Of a DNA stretch of 64,000 nucleotides, positions 45,052-56,012 are shown piece by piece. The DNA comes from Euonymus europaeus (taxonomy: Eukaryota > Streptophyta > Magnoliopsida > Celastrales > Celastraceae): positions 16,321,001 to 16,385,000 of the forward strand of contig OY756972.1 in assembly GCA_963580455.1 (NCBI GenBank), read 5' to 3'. Numbering within the stretch: the first letter of the stretch is position 1; each line of letters starts with the position of its first letter. Position numbers and translations under genes: made by a program. The notes under the pieces are model-generated. The model saw only the letters and a list, made by a program, of their open reading frames with translations, searched no databases and had not been told where the DNA came from.

Positions 45052-45254
45052 AAAAAATCCCGTTAGAGTGAAAACTCGAAAGGGCGCTCTAGGCAAAAAT
45101 TAGAGATAAATAAATTTCATTGAAATGAAAATCATTACGAGTGTTTTAATATTCAGTCACAAATTTAGTTCTATATGGTTGGAAGAAGATTTGGGTTGGT
45201 TGAACTACTGAAGGATGTTTGAGAAAGTCATTAGTTTGTCTCATATGGGTATGA

Positions 45255-45782
45255 ATGGGGTGTAGAATTGACCTCATGGGGCTCACATTTAGCAAGGCGT
45301 GCATGCATTTTATTTGGTCGAAACTCATGCTGAGTACACATTCAACTGAGATTTTCAGAAATAGAGCAATTTTGCTTTATGCTATTTTGTTCGGAAAAAT
45401 AATTGATGTTGGCAAAGGGTTACATAATTTTATTCTCAACAATTCTCGTCCTACATCTACCATAGGGTTTTGTCTCCCTTCCTTGATTTGTACATTATGC
45501 GCGAGAGCCGGAGTTCGTTGGGTAGCGTATGAAGAATTGCAGTACCCACGACGTATGATTGACCATAAGGTGATTAATAGATTCAAGGATGATGAGATTG
45601 TTGATACTCATACAGAGGTCGGATCTTCTACTATTCGTTCACTCGTTTCATCAGGAACCACCATTATGATTGAAAGAATGATGCAGATCGAGGCACGTCT
45701 AGACCAGTTGTCCAAAAAGTTGGATCAGTTAATGACGTATATTGCAGGCTGCAATGGGGCTATATCTCATACAACAAGTTAG
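45255..45782 (+). CDS. PF20167-like ORF in the Ogre 3' region
   Basis: A 175-codon open frame downstream of integrase, in sense. It contains FIWSKLMLSTHSTEIFRNRA, ILLYAILFGKIIDVGKGL and FCLPSLICTLCARAGVRW, which match the second half of the PF20167 'putative plant transposon protein' domain. A C-terminal coiled coil (MMQIEARLDQLSKKLDQL) follows. It is related in type to the env-like gene at 34857-36012, but the sequences are diverged. The start ATG at 45255 is arbitrary, because the upstream half of the domain is missing. It may be an extra ORF carried by this Ogre element or a remnant of another insertion. No signal peptide is seen. Confidence 0.55.
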   Translation: MGCRIDLMGLTFSKACMHFIWSKLMLSTHSTEIFRNRAILLYAILFGKIIDVGKGLHNFILNNSRPTSTIGFCLPSLICTLCARAGVRWVAYEELQYPRRMIDHKVINRFKDDEIVDTHTEVGSSTIRSLVSSGTTIMIERMMQIEARLDQLSKKLDQLMTYIAGCNGAISHTTS

Positions 45783-46593
45783 TCAATCGGTAACTTTGGA
45801 GTGCATTTCATGCAGGTTTCTACTCCGATGGTTTAACAACAAAATTTTTATCCTTCAGAAAATCGTGACAACCCAGCATTTCAACCAGGATGTTTTTATT
45901 TCCCGTAGTTTTTTTTTTTTTTGCGTATTGTGGACATTGCAATATTGTTGTTTATTATTTTGTAATGGTACAATTGTTTAATTGGAATGTTTAGAGGTAA
46001 TTGTCAGGGGATGGTCTCACTGCGCTACCATTAGTTCCTTAACTGAAAATTTATCCACAAGGAAAGTTGCTCATAACACAGGCCCTGAGTTTGGCTAGCT
46101 TGGTTGGGAAACACATAGGAATAGGGCATTATGAAGTCCTAAACATGGACTAGACGAAACATCCAATATTGTAAGTCCTCAAACTACAGTTACATAAACT
46201 TTGTTTTTGGCAGCTAGGTTGGGTGTACCGGCTGTTTGGAAACTTGTGGGTTTAGACAGCTTTTGGTAAGGTGTGTTTGTTCCCAGTCCGATGACGCGGA
46301 CAATATTTAGTTACGAATAATATTCAAGAGTTTTTATTAGTTTGACGAAAATTTTAATTTGTGTATTACTGTTTAGTCTGAGAAATGTTTGCTTTTCAAA
46401 ATTATTCATGTAACACATGGTTACAAATTTTATTTCAGTTAAGTAAAAACCTCGTTCAAAATTCCAGCCAAGCCGAGAATGGTTGTAGTGATCCCAAGTA
46501 TTTTTAAAATAAAATATCTCATGTTTCAATTTTTTCCCGAACAAAATTCAGTCGACTACACCTTTGTTTACCTTTTATTTCATAAAAGATACA
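45783..46593 (+). other. Ogre 3' untranslated region
   Basis: Non-coding. Near 46468-46495 a CCAAGCCGAGAATGGTTGTA segment resembles a motif repeated in the LTR of the element at 55382. The minus-strand frame at 46311-46544 is not supported. Confidence 0.5.
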
Positions 46594-46607
46594 CAAAGGG
46601 GGGCAGC
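46594..46607 (+). other. Polypurine tract of the Ogre element
   Basis: CAAAGGGGGGCAGC directly before the TGTAGTAACC LTR start. This is the form usual in Ogre/Tat elements. Confidence 0.85.
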
Positions 46608-46944
46608 TGTAGTAACCGGTTTTCGTCCGGCTTTACTTCAAACAAGGTAATAAAAATAAGAATGGAGAAAAAGAGAGTAAAATAAAATAGTGGGTCCTTG
46701 TGTTTAGAGGAAATACGAGGATGGAAAAATTATTTTTGCGATTTCATTAGGAGTACCAATAATAATTTTGGTGATGATGTCATACGCTAGAAATGTTTGA
46801 ATCGTGGATTATCTAAAATATAACTAAAAAAATTCAAGCCCAAATCAGGGATTCTAAAGTATGTTGTGATTCGCTATATGTGAAAGATTGAGTGGAAACA
46901 TGATACTTTTATTTTGATATATGATATATGTCTCGATATACATC

Positions 46945-46979
<35 letters not shown>

Positions 46980-47433
46980 ATGTGTGTACGACTACATGAT
47001 ATAATTCCTTTATTTATGAAATTTTAGGATTAAATTCAATCACATGCCATAAGTTGCCATTTTTTAAGATTCTGTGCTCATACCATAAGTTGTTATGTCT
47101 TAAAATTAAATTTACCATAAATTGGTATAGTATTTAATCTTACATTAATTTTTTATTGAAACTTTTATTAAAAAAACTATCATAAGTTGATAGCATTTTC
47201 TAAATAGATTCATTTATTTCAAAATAATCATACCTTGTAGAGAGAAATTTTTTATTAAGATGACCAACCAATTAATTTGGTAACTGTTTTAAATAGGAGT
47301 TGTGGGGTGCCTAATACCTTCCCCACACTCAATCAACTCTCGTACCCTCATTTCAGGTTCGCAAGTATTCTTAGTGTCCAATTGCACTTTAATTCAATTG
47401 GCGGCAACTCTGTTTTTCGTGTCGGTTGATACA
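46608..47433 (+). repeat. 3' LTR of the Ogre element
   Basis: Starts TGTAGTAACCGG and ends GGTTGATACA. It is 826 bp, and its last 225 bp match the truncated 5' LTR. It contains a TA/TG microsatellite (46944-46979) and the conserved block GGTGCCTAATACCTTCCCC (near 47310). Confidence 0.88.
46944..46979. repeat. (TA)n(TG)n microsatellite
   Basis: A TA run followed by about eleven TG units in the U3 part of the Ogre LTR. Confidence 0.95.
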
Positions 47434-47436
47434 CCT

Positions 47437-48180
47437 GGGTTTGGGAAATGCTGGGCAAACCCAGATCTTCTTTTTTTGTTGTGACTTCAGCAGCATCTAC
47501 CTCCACTTCTTGGTAGTAGATACCCATAGAAGATTTCTTTCTCATTCTTTCTTCTTTTAGCAGCTCCTCGTATTCAGCTACCTTCATTGCCATTTCATAG
47601 AAATCATAAAATTTCATACCTTGAAATTTCTTTCTGAGTTTGATGTCCAACCTTGGCTATGCCATTTTGATAAACTCTAACTCAGGTAGATAAATCTTGT
47701 ACCTATTTCGCAGCTTCTTGAAACATGCAATGTAGGCATCAGTGTTTTCGTCAGGTTTCTGCACTAGCCTTGATAGTTCAGTCACAGATACCTCTGACTC
47801 AACTCGAAAGAATTGAGTATGAAATGATATTTCCATCTCTCACCATGTGTTGATAGAATTTCTTGGCAGTGTGGAGTACCAAGTAAAAACAGCTCATGTC
47901 AGTGAATTTAGAAACAACCTGAGCCTTAAGTTGTCATAATTGGCAAGTTCTCCACATTGCACAATAAAGCAACCAATGTGTTCCACAGTGGATAATCCTT
48001 CTTCTCCAGCAAACAGAGTAAAGTCCAGCACTCTAAATCCTCTTGGATAAGGATTTTCTTGGTCTACTGTAGTAGGATAAGACTTATGATATTTTGGCCC
48101 TCTCATTTGCCTCATGCCCTAGCAACATAATTCTTTTACAATCGGTTCGACAACATCTAGATCAACTGGTGCCAATTGAA
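47437..48180 (-). pseudogene. gag: Gag of the Tat element
   Basis: On the minus strand, beside the 5' LTR: DQENPYPRGFRVLDFTLF, then the capsid core FTWYSTLPRNSINTW, an EISFHTQFFRVESEVSVTEL segment, and LDIKLRKKFQGMKFYDFYE with KVAEYEELLKEER. At least three stops occur. The frame ends at the Ogre insertion (47433). The usual 5' leader between LTR and gag seems to be missing, since gag-like sequence begins within about 10 bases of the LTR. Confidence 0.78.
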
Positions 48181-48187
48181 GTGGAAC

Positions 48188-48786
48188 TGTAGGCACCAAG
48201 CATAAATTGACACACCGATAGTTGACATTTGATACTTGACAGTAATAGTTCAAAACAAAGGTAGTATCCTAATGAATGACATACTGAGATTACAGAATTG
48301 TAAGGAATTGCTTGGAAAATAATAATAGTCTTGGCTATAGTGTATGTTATTGTCTTGAGTGGATTGCTCTTGGCTTTTTGGTTTGATTCGCTGATGTTTG
48401 TTTTGTTTGATTTCTGATTCCTTTTCCTTCCATCTACCAACTTACTTAAGGTCTATCTTCCACCAATCTCTGGCCATGTCTCACGTCTTTCTCCATTAAT
48501 CGCTACTTTTCTGGACGGAAGCCTCACCTTCCAGTCATACAGCTCAAACAAATCCTGGCAATTGGATCTTTGCATAACTCTTGCCACTTGTCCGTGTTTC
48601 ATTACTAGATTTATATTCGTAGGAACATCGTTGTTATACTTCTTTCTGGACTTAAACTCCTCTCATATGGGCTCAGTCAGTTCTTCATGGGCTATTCTTC
48701 TCTTTTCTACCTGGGCAAACTTTGACTAACCATCGTGGGCTAGCTTGATGGGTTGGGTCTGGTCCTACGGAGAAATGGTGTTAACA
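48188..48786 (-). repeat. 5' LTR of the Tat element
   Basis: Matches 24173-24768 and ends in the direct repeat CATTG at 48787-48791. The inner end reads CCTACA on the minus strand. TTGGCACCAGTTG, about 11 bases inside, is a possible primer-binding site. Confidence 0.88.
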
Positions 48787-48791
48787 CATTG

Positions 48792-49118
48792 GTATTGGTG
48801 CAAGCTTTGATCTTGTGTATTAACATATTGGTTCCTGTTGTTTCCAGCTTCTAGTTCCTTGTTTTTATGATATGCCTTCTTGCAATGATAGATACTAATA
48901 GCATGGTTTGATTGTTTTGAGATGGGTTGTCTGATTTGTGGCTTAGAGACAAAAAAATACTATTCTTTTCACACAAAAAATCAAAATATCCTAACTTAAA
49001 GGTAAAGTAAAAAAGAATGAGTATTATGAAAACATCACTTAGCCAACTGCAGAGACTATGTTTTGAGTCTTTTCATCTTCATTGAGTGATGAAAATCAAC
49101 TATATTTTTTATTTTGTG
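48792..49118. other. Short intergenic spacer
   Basis: The original insertion-site flank between the Tat element and the next transposon. No gene or RNA is seen. Confidence 0.4.
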
Positions 49119-49126
49119 CTCAGTAT

Positions 49127-50009
49127 CAGGGACAGCCGCCCAGGGCCCCCAAATTTTTTTTTGATACTATTGTATTATAATAAATGTATATAATTAATTT
49201 TTTACAACTATTGTAATCTTACTTCACTTGTAGTCTAGTGGCAAACTTCTTATTTTGCATTTGAGAGGAGAGGACATAGAGCGACAAAGGTCACAGCTTC
49301 GATGCGGCGAATTTGCAATTTTTTTTGATTTTTTTAACATAAAATTGGGCCCCCTCCACAGATCACCACCCCTAAGGCCCAATGACCAATTCCAAGTCCA
49401 AGACTTACCTGACCTACAAGGCCCAATTTTATGTATAATGTATTCCTCAATTTCTAAATCGAAACAGTGCCCTAATTGATTTCATTCGTTCTTCTCTGAT
49501 CTATCGTCTCTATTCTCTAACGTCTCTCTGTTCTCTCACTCTTTCCATCCGATAAGCCATAGGGTGTAGGCGATACTGATACTCCAACTCACCGATCACT
49601 GATAGGTCGTAGGCGACACCGTACTTGCACTTGTTGAGACATAGAGATGGTGAGGACTGAGGCGTTGTCTCGTTGAGAGTTGGCTTAGTGGGTCCTTGGT
49701 TGGGTAAATGGCTCAATGCTCAGTAGGTTGCTTCGTGCTCGAATGCTAGTGCTTGGGTATTGGGTAACTCACTAACTTAGTAACTTAAGCATAATGAGTA
49801 GCCGAAAATATAAGTATGGATTTGAGAAAAGGAAAAAAACAGAGATGAAGAACTTGTTCGATCTAATCTCTTGATAAATTTATGTCTAGTAAACGAAAGG
49901 GGTCTCAACATTTAATATTATAGTGAATTTTTTTAATATATGATATAGGATTAAAAGGGACCCCTCTCATAGAGTCGCCCAGGGCTCTCAAAATCTTAGA
50001 ACGCCATTG
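49127..50009. mobile_element. hAT-type non-autonomous element, 883 bp
   Basis: CTCAGTAT occurs directly outside both ends (49119-49126 and 50010-50017), an 8-bp target duplication. The left end reads CAGGGACAGCCGCCCAGGGC. The right end on the other strand reads CAATGGCGTTCTAAG, and further in GAGCCCTGGGCGACTC, so the terminal repeats are imperfect. Such CAG..GGC ends are common in plant hAT elements. No transposase is present; frames at 49255-49479 (+) and 49510-49716 (-) have no domain. Confidence 0.78.
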
Positions 50010-50017
50010 CTCAGTAT

Positions 50018-50783
50018 ATATATTAGGATATCTCATTATCTTTGTTTAGCCACTTGCTCAGCATGCGTCTCATGGGCATTACACCAATTTGAACTCTCCA
50101 TGGGAAGATAATCTTTATTCTTGGGAAATGACTATAAGGCCACCTTTATTAGCCAATAATTCACCTTTTCAATCAACCCTCAAGAATTATCCCTAGATCC
50201 TTTTTGAAATCAACACTAGTCTTTTCTTCTTAACTACACAATACACCCATTTGATTCTTTCGTGAATTATTATATTCATTTATTGAAGATCATTGGGGTA
50301 GATTGTGAATTTTTTTGATGTTGAAGAGCTTTCTTATGCTTTGTATGAATTATCATTAGAGAAAATAATAATGTTTGGCAAACAATTTTTTAGGTAGCAT
50401 ATAATTTGGCTTATATGCTAGTAGCATATATGCTGTTCCAAATGATGACATGTATGCTGTTTCAAATGCTGTGATGTTTGGTTCATTATTCAGGAAAAAT
50501 ATATATGTTGTTTCAAATGTTGTGGCTAATTACATGCAGGGCTAGTAGCATAAATTAAAAAAATCGAAAATATATGTAGCTTTTTTAATAACATATTCAA
50601 TTATTTATATTTAATAATATACTCATTTATATTATTTATTATTATATTTAATTATATTTAATAAATTATCATGATTAAATATTATATTAAATATAATAAT
50701 AAACAAAATATAAATGAATAGATTACTAAATAATAATAAATAATAGATTATTAAGTATAGATAAATAAATATAATTGAATATA
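50018..50783. other. AT-rich spacer with short repeats
   Basis: Contains ATATGCTGTT(T/C)C(A)AAATG phrases repeated near 50430-50520 and a long A/T stretch from about 50570 with TATTAAATATAA-like repeats. No coding potential. Confidence 0.5.
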
Positions 50784-51143
50784 GGATTATTTGGTGATAA
50801 GTCCTTTATATGGACTTCATATTCCATTTAGTATTTTTGAAAAGTTTATAACCCAATACATCCCCAATTATTTGAAGCTTAGCTCAATAAGGACAACTTT
50901 AAGTTTTAACCTCTATTAATGACAATTTTACCCTCCCCTCATTTAAACTTATCCTTATTTTTAGGATTATTTGGTGATAAGTCCTTTATATGGACTTTAT
51001 ATTCCATTTAGTCTTTTTGAAAAGTTTGTAGCCCAATACATCCTCAATTATTTGAACCTTAACTCAATAAGGACAACTTTAAATTTTAACTTTATTTAAT
51101 GACAATTTTACCCTACCCTCATTTAAACATATCTTTATTTTTA
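50784..51143 (+). repeat. Tandem duplication, two units of 180 bp
   Basis: GGATTATTTGGTGATAAGTC starts at 50784 and again at 50964. The two units are about 95 percent alike by eye and both end near ATCCTTATTTTTA or ATCTTTATTTTTA. Confidence 0.9.
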
Positions 51144-52879
51144 TTAGTATATGATTGCTCTTTATTTAGAAAATAATTATTATAATAAAATAAATATAAA
51201 TACAATTCTAGAAAGTCGGATGAAATCATGTTTTGTATCTATATATTTTTAAAAATAAACTAATATTTTCACTTTTGATGAATCAAACTGAAGAGTCGAT
51301 CAACCAATTATTTTTTTCCTCGAAAATCAAGTGCACTCACATGTACAAAATTTACTTGACTTAGTAACTTATATATATGCATTAAAATCTGTAAATCACT
51401 ATATTATTGAAATCAACAATCGAACACTTGTGCATTAACAAAACGTTATTCAGTATAAATGTCAATATTTTATTACATTGTTAACTAACAACCAAAGTCC
51501 ATAACTTATGAGAATAGTATCATAATAAAACTCAATTCATATTTCAAACAAAACCAAATATCATAACAATTTCTAGCCGTTTTGGTGACTTTTGCGAAAA
51601 TCCTCTAAATTCTGGGTAAGAAATCCTCTGAATTTTTTTTTGCATAATTTCAAAAAAACTTCTGAATTGTTTTGGTGAGTTTTGTAAATCCTCTAAATTC
51701 TTGACAAGTTTGAGAAATCCTTCGATCATCTACATTTTTGGTTTTTTTTTTGTTTGATTTTGATAAATCCTCTAAATATTTTATAAAAAATTTAGAGGAT
51801 TTCTGGTAATAGGGTATAAAGTTTAGGATTTTGAGGATTAAGATATTATTGTTTAGAGTTTATGACATAAGGTTTTTCTGTTTAAGAGATTATAATTTAT
51901 TATTTAGGATTTTGGGGTTTAGGACATAAGGTTTAAGATTTAGGGTTTACGAATATAAGTTAGTAAATTTTATGATTTTCTTCTTATTTTTGTAAATTCT
52001 TCTTAATTATTTATAAGATTTTTTGTTCAAAATTAAAACTAGAATTGTTAACATTCAGAGGATTTCTGAAAAATTCAGAGGATTTATGAGAAATTCAGAG
52101 GATTTCTAATTATAAGGTTTAAAGTTTAAGAGTCTAGGGTTTAGAAGATTAGAGTTTAGTGTTTAAAGTTTAGGATTTAGAGATTTAAGATATTAGGATT
52201 TAGTATTTAGGATTTAGGATTTTGGGGTTTAGGATTTAGAGTTTCGGATTTTTTTCTTTGATTTTCAAAAATTCTTCTAATTTTTATTATATATTTTATG
52301 AAATCCTCTAAACTTTTTTGCTTAATTTCAAGAAAATTCTGATTTATTTTGTTAAATTTTGCGAAATCCTCTAAATTTGAGACAAGTTTGTGAAATCCTC
52401 TGAATTTTTGGTTGCTTTTTGTTTGATTTTCAAAAATTCAATATTTTTTTTGGATATATTTTTATGAAATCATATGTATTTTTTTTGCTTAATTTTAAAA
52501 ACTCATTTAATTGATTTTGGTGAGTTTTGAGAAATCCTTTGAATTCTAAATAAGTTTGAGAAATCATTCAGAGGATTTGACAAATAAACATTTAAACATA
52601 TCGATCATGGGTCTCATTGAAAAGAGTTTTTCTTGCTGATTATGCATATATATATTTTTTAAAAATCCGACTTGTATTTTAAGAGATAAAACTGTTTTAA
52701 AATTTTTAAAAGAAAAAAATAACAAGAATTTGATGATGTCAGCATATGTCATCCATATAAGGGCTTCTTGGAATAAGGGTAGTTTTGTCCATAATTATTT
52801 AAAAGATGTTAAGGAATATTGAAAAATTGAAGGTAGTGAATGGAATACATATTTTTATTAAAGGATTTTTTGGTGAATC
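51132..52879 (+). repeat. 1.75-kb AT-rich element, first copy
   Basis: Starts TTTATTTTTATTAGTATATGA and ends TTTTTGGTGAATCC. It contains AAATCCTCTGAATTT motifs in one orientation (51595-51780 and 52290-52580) and AAATTCAGAGGATTT in the other (52050-52110), plus tracts of TTTAGGATTTAGG-like sequence (51820-51960 and 52130-52250). No reading frame longer than 62 codons carries a domain. Confidence 0.88.
52050..52112 (+). repeat. 20-bp tandem array, 3 units
   Basis: ATTCAGAGGATTTCTGAAAA and two variants. The same place in the second copy holds five units. Confidence 0.85.
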
Positions 52880-54655
52880 CCCCTTATTTTTATTACTACA
52901 TGATTGCTCTTTATTTAGAAATTAATTATTTTAATAAAATAAATATAAATACAATCCCATAAAGTCTGGTGAAAATTATGTTTCTTATCTATATATTTTT
53001 AAAGATAAATTAATATTTTCACTTTTGATGAATCAAAGTGAAGAGTCGATCAACCAAAAATTTTTTCTTTCATGAAAATTAAGTACATGCACTCACATGT
53101 ATAAAATTTACTTGACTCAATAATATATGCATTATTATATTATCGAAATCAACAATGAAACACTTATGCATCAACAAAACATTATCCAATACAAATGTCA
53201 ATATTTTTATTACATTCTTCACTAACAATCAAAGCCAATAACTTATGAAAATAATATCATAATAAAACTCAATTCATAATTTAAACAAAACCAAATATTA
53301 GAACAATTTTTAGCCGTTTTGGTGACTTTTAATAAAATCTTCTGAATTCTGGGAAAGAAATCATCTGATTTTTATATTTCTTTTTACATAATTTCAAAAA
53401 CTCTTCTGAATTTTTTTGGTGAGTTTTGTCAAATCCTCTGAATTCTTGAAAAGTTTGAGAAATCCTCTGATCATCTAAATTTTTGGTTGTTTTTTTGTTT
53501 GATTTTGATAAATCCTCAAAAAATTTAGAGGATTTCTGGTAATAGGGTATAAAGTTTAGGGTTTTGAGGTTTAAGATATTTGTGTTTAGAGTTTAGGATA
53601 TATATAGGAGATTATAATTTATTATTTATGATTTTGGGGTTTAGGACTTAAGGTTTAAGATTTAGGGTTTAGGAATATAAGTTAGTAAAATGTTATGATT
53701 TTCTTCTTATTTTTATAAATTATTCTTAATTATTTGTAAGATTTTTTGTTCAAAATTAAAACCAGAACTGTTAACATTCAGAGGATTTCTGAGAAATTCA
53801 GAGGATTTCTGAGAAATTCAGAGGATTTCTGAGAAATTCAAAGGATTTCTGGAAAATTCAGAGAATTTCTGGTTAAAAGGTTTAAAGTTTAAGAGTACAG
53901 GGTTTAGAATATTTAGAGTTTAGTGTTTAAAGTTTAGAATTTTGAGATTTAAGAGTTTAGGATTTAGGATTTAGGATTTAGTATTTAGTATTTAGGATTT
54001 TGAGATTTAAGATTTTGGGGTTTAGGATTTAGAGTTTCGGGTTGTTTTTTCTTTGATTTTCAAAAATTAATCTAATTTTTATTATATATTTTATGAAATC
54101 CTCTAAATTTTTTTGCTTAATTTCAAAAAAATTATGATTTATTTTGGTAAATTTTGCGAAATCCTCTAAATTTGAGACAAGTTTGTGAAATCCTCTGAAT
54201 TTTTGGTTGTTTTTTGTTTGATTTTTCGAAAATTTTATATATTTTTTTGATATATTTTTATGAAATCATCAGAATTTTTTTGCTTAATTTTGAAAACTCA
54301 TTTATTTGGTTTTGATGAGTTTTGAGAAATCCTCTGAGTTTATTCAGAGGATTTGACGAATGAACATTTAAACATATCGATCATGGGTCTCATTGGAAAG
54401 AGTTTTTCGTGCTGATTTTTTATCTATTTTTTGAAAAAAAATCCGACGTGTATTTTGAGAGATAAAACTATTTTAAAGTTTTTAAAAGAAAAAAAAACAA
54501 GAATCTGATGATGTCAGCATATGTCATCCACATAAGAACTTATTGGAATAAGGGTAGTTTTGTCCATAATTATTTAAAGGATGTTATAGAATATTGAAAA
54601 ATTGAAGGTAGTAAATGGAATACATACTTTTATTAAAGGACTTATTGGTGAATTC
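52880..54655 (+). repeat. 1.75-kb AT-rich element, second copy
   Basis: Head-to-tail with the first copy, matching from CCTTATTTTTATTACTACATG to TTATTGGTGAATTCC. Differences include small indels, the expanded 20-bp array and a rearranged TTTAGG-like tract. Confidence 0.88.
53775..53875 (+). repeat. 20-bp tandem array, 5 units
   Basis: Units of ATTCAGAGGATTTCTGAGAA, the first three nearly identical and the last two diverged, show recent local expansion relative to 52050-52112. Confidence 0.9.
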
Positions 54656-55381
54656 CTCTTGAATATATTACAAAATAATAATAAATTATTAAATAAAAAT
54701 AAAAATAAATTAATTATTAAATATAAATGAATATATTATTAAATATTATTAAATAAATGATTAGTAAATATAAATAAATAAATTATTAAATATAATTGAA
54801 TATTGAATATATTATTTAAAAATAAATATATTATTAAATATAAACAATTAATATTAGTAAAAATGTTAATATATTATTAAATATAAATAAATTATAATTT
54901 ATTATTAAATATAAAAGAATATATTATTAAAAAAATAATGTATTGTTAAGATGAAGGGTATTTTGGTCATTTGTATGAAACATAAGGGATAGTTTAGACT
55001 TTTCATTTTTAATAGAAGTTAAATGTTGTTGAAAATAATTTTTTTATTTAGTATTTGAAAATGGTAACATAAATGGTAAAATGGTTATTGGGTATTTAGT
55101 TAGGTAACTTTTTGTGTGTAACATATATGCTGGATGTTAAATTATATGTCGATCAATATTATTTACCAAATTGCACTTATAAGTTTGGTGAAAAAATGAA
55201 ATTTCCCAATTGTGGCTGGAATGTAAAAAGAAGTACAAGAAAATCAAAGAAAAAAATAAAGGGAAAACCATATATTAGGCCCTTCAACTTATATCAATTT
55301 TTCTTATGAGCCCCTCAAGTCCAATTGTTTCCTATTGAGACTTCAATCTGTAGGGACTCTATATTTTCATATTGAGCCCCT
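54656..55381. other. AT-rich spacer
   Basis: 54660-54940 consists of AAATATATTATTAAATATAA-like repeats. From 55270 the text AGGCCCTTCAACTTATAT and GAGCCCCTCAAGTCC looks like a decayed transposon end. The 65-codon frame at 55112-55309 is AT-driven and has no domain. Confidence 0.5.
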
Positions 55382-56002
55382 TGTAGTACCCTATTTTTGT
55401 CCAGGCTTAAGACCTTAAACAAAAAAAAAAACCAATAAAAAAATAAAAGATAAGAAAATATATAAAAAATAGAAGACCCATTTCAAATGCATTTGACCCA
55501 ACATTTTTTAACCTTACCCTAAACCAAATCCATAACACAAAATTAAACCCAAATTCATAACTCCAAAACAAAACCCAATTTAAACTAACCCCAAACCAAA
55601 TCCATAACACAAAATTAAACCAAATCCATAACTCCAAAACAAAACTCAATTTAAACTAACCCTAAATCAAATCCATAACACAAAATTTTCAACACCAAAT
55701 CCTCATATTTTTCAACATCAATTCTCATATTTTCAACACCAACCCCAATCATTTTTCTACACATCACTCTTTTTCTATTTTTCAACACCAACCCCATTCA
55801 TTTTCCACACCTCACTCTTTTTTATATCTTTCAACACCAACTCCACTATTTTTTTTCAATACCATCTCCACCATTTTTCAACATCCATCTCTTTTTCATC
55901 CATTTTCAACACCAATTCTATCATTTTTCAACATTCATCCATTTTCAACACCAACTCTTTTATTTTTCAACATCAAACATCAACCATCCTCCCATTTCTT
56001 AC

Positions 56003-56012
56003 CCTATATATA
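56003..56012 (+). promoter_or_regulatory. TATA-like motif in LTR
   Basis: CTATATATACCC lies after the pyrimidine-rich repeats and before a leader-like AGAAGTTTGGAATCTC stretch. A core promoter role is inferred. Confidence 0.45.

Larger units (their letters stand above)
31971..47433 (+). mobile_element. Ogre-lineage Ty3/gypsy retrotransposon nested in the Tat element
   Basis: The 3' LTR (46608-47433) is complete, and the 5' LTR keeps only its last 226 bases (31971-32196). A primer site matching the Ogre/Tat type follows at 32197. The interior reads on the plus strand: ORF1, gag, protease, an intron, RT, RNase H, archaeal-type RNase H and integrase, then a further ORF. ORF1 upstream of gag and the intron after protease are hallmarks of Ogre elements. 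A 3.5-kb Athila-type fragment interrupts it. Because the left LTR is truncated, no target duplication can be checked. All genes are broken. Confidence 0.88.
24173..48786 (-). mobile_element. Tat-lineage Ty3/gypsy retrotransposon hosting a nested element
   Basis: LTRs at 24173-24768 and 48188-48786 are about 600 bp, and CATTG occurs directly outside both (24168-24172 and 48787-48791) as a 5-bp target duplication. Gag and pol remnants read on the minus strand, so the right LTR is the 5' one. A polypurine tract TGAGGGGGCAAT (minus strand, 24769-24780) adjoins the 3' LTR. A second, archaeal-type RNase H and an antisense ORF between integrase and the 3' LTR mark the Tat clade. Without the nested Ogre (31971-47433) the element would be about 9.1 kb. 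LTRs differ at about 15 of the first 180 positions by eye, mostly by transitions, so it is old. Confidence 0.88.

Noticed and set aside
49220..49310. tRNA gene
   Set aside because: Only A-box and B-box resemblance; no cloverleaf or acceptor stem could be drawn.
51820..54050. True telomeric DNA
   Set aside because: TTTAGGG units are mixed with TTTAGGATT and GTTTAAAG variants and lie inside two internal repeat copies, so they are telomere-like by composition only.
55407..55649. Minus-strand frame rich in Trp, Phe and Leu resembling a membrane protein
   Set aside because: It is the complement of the 71-bp repeats in the LTR, and the peptide repeats with the DNA period.
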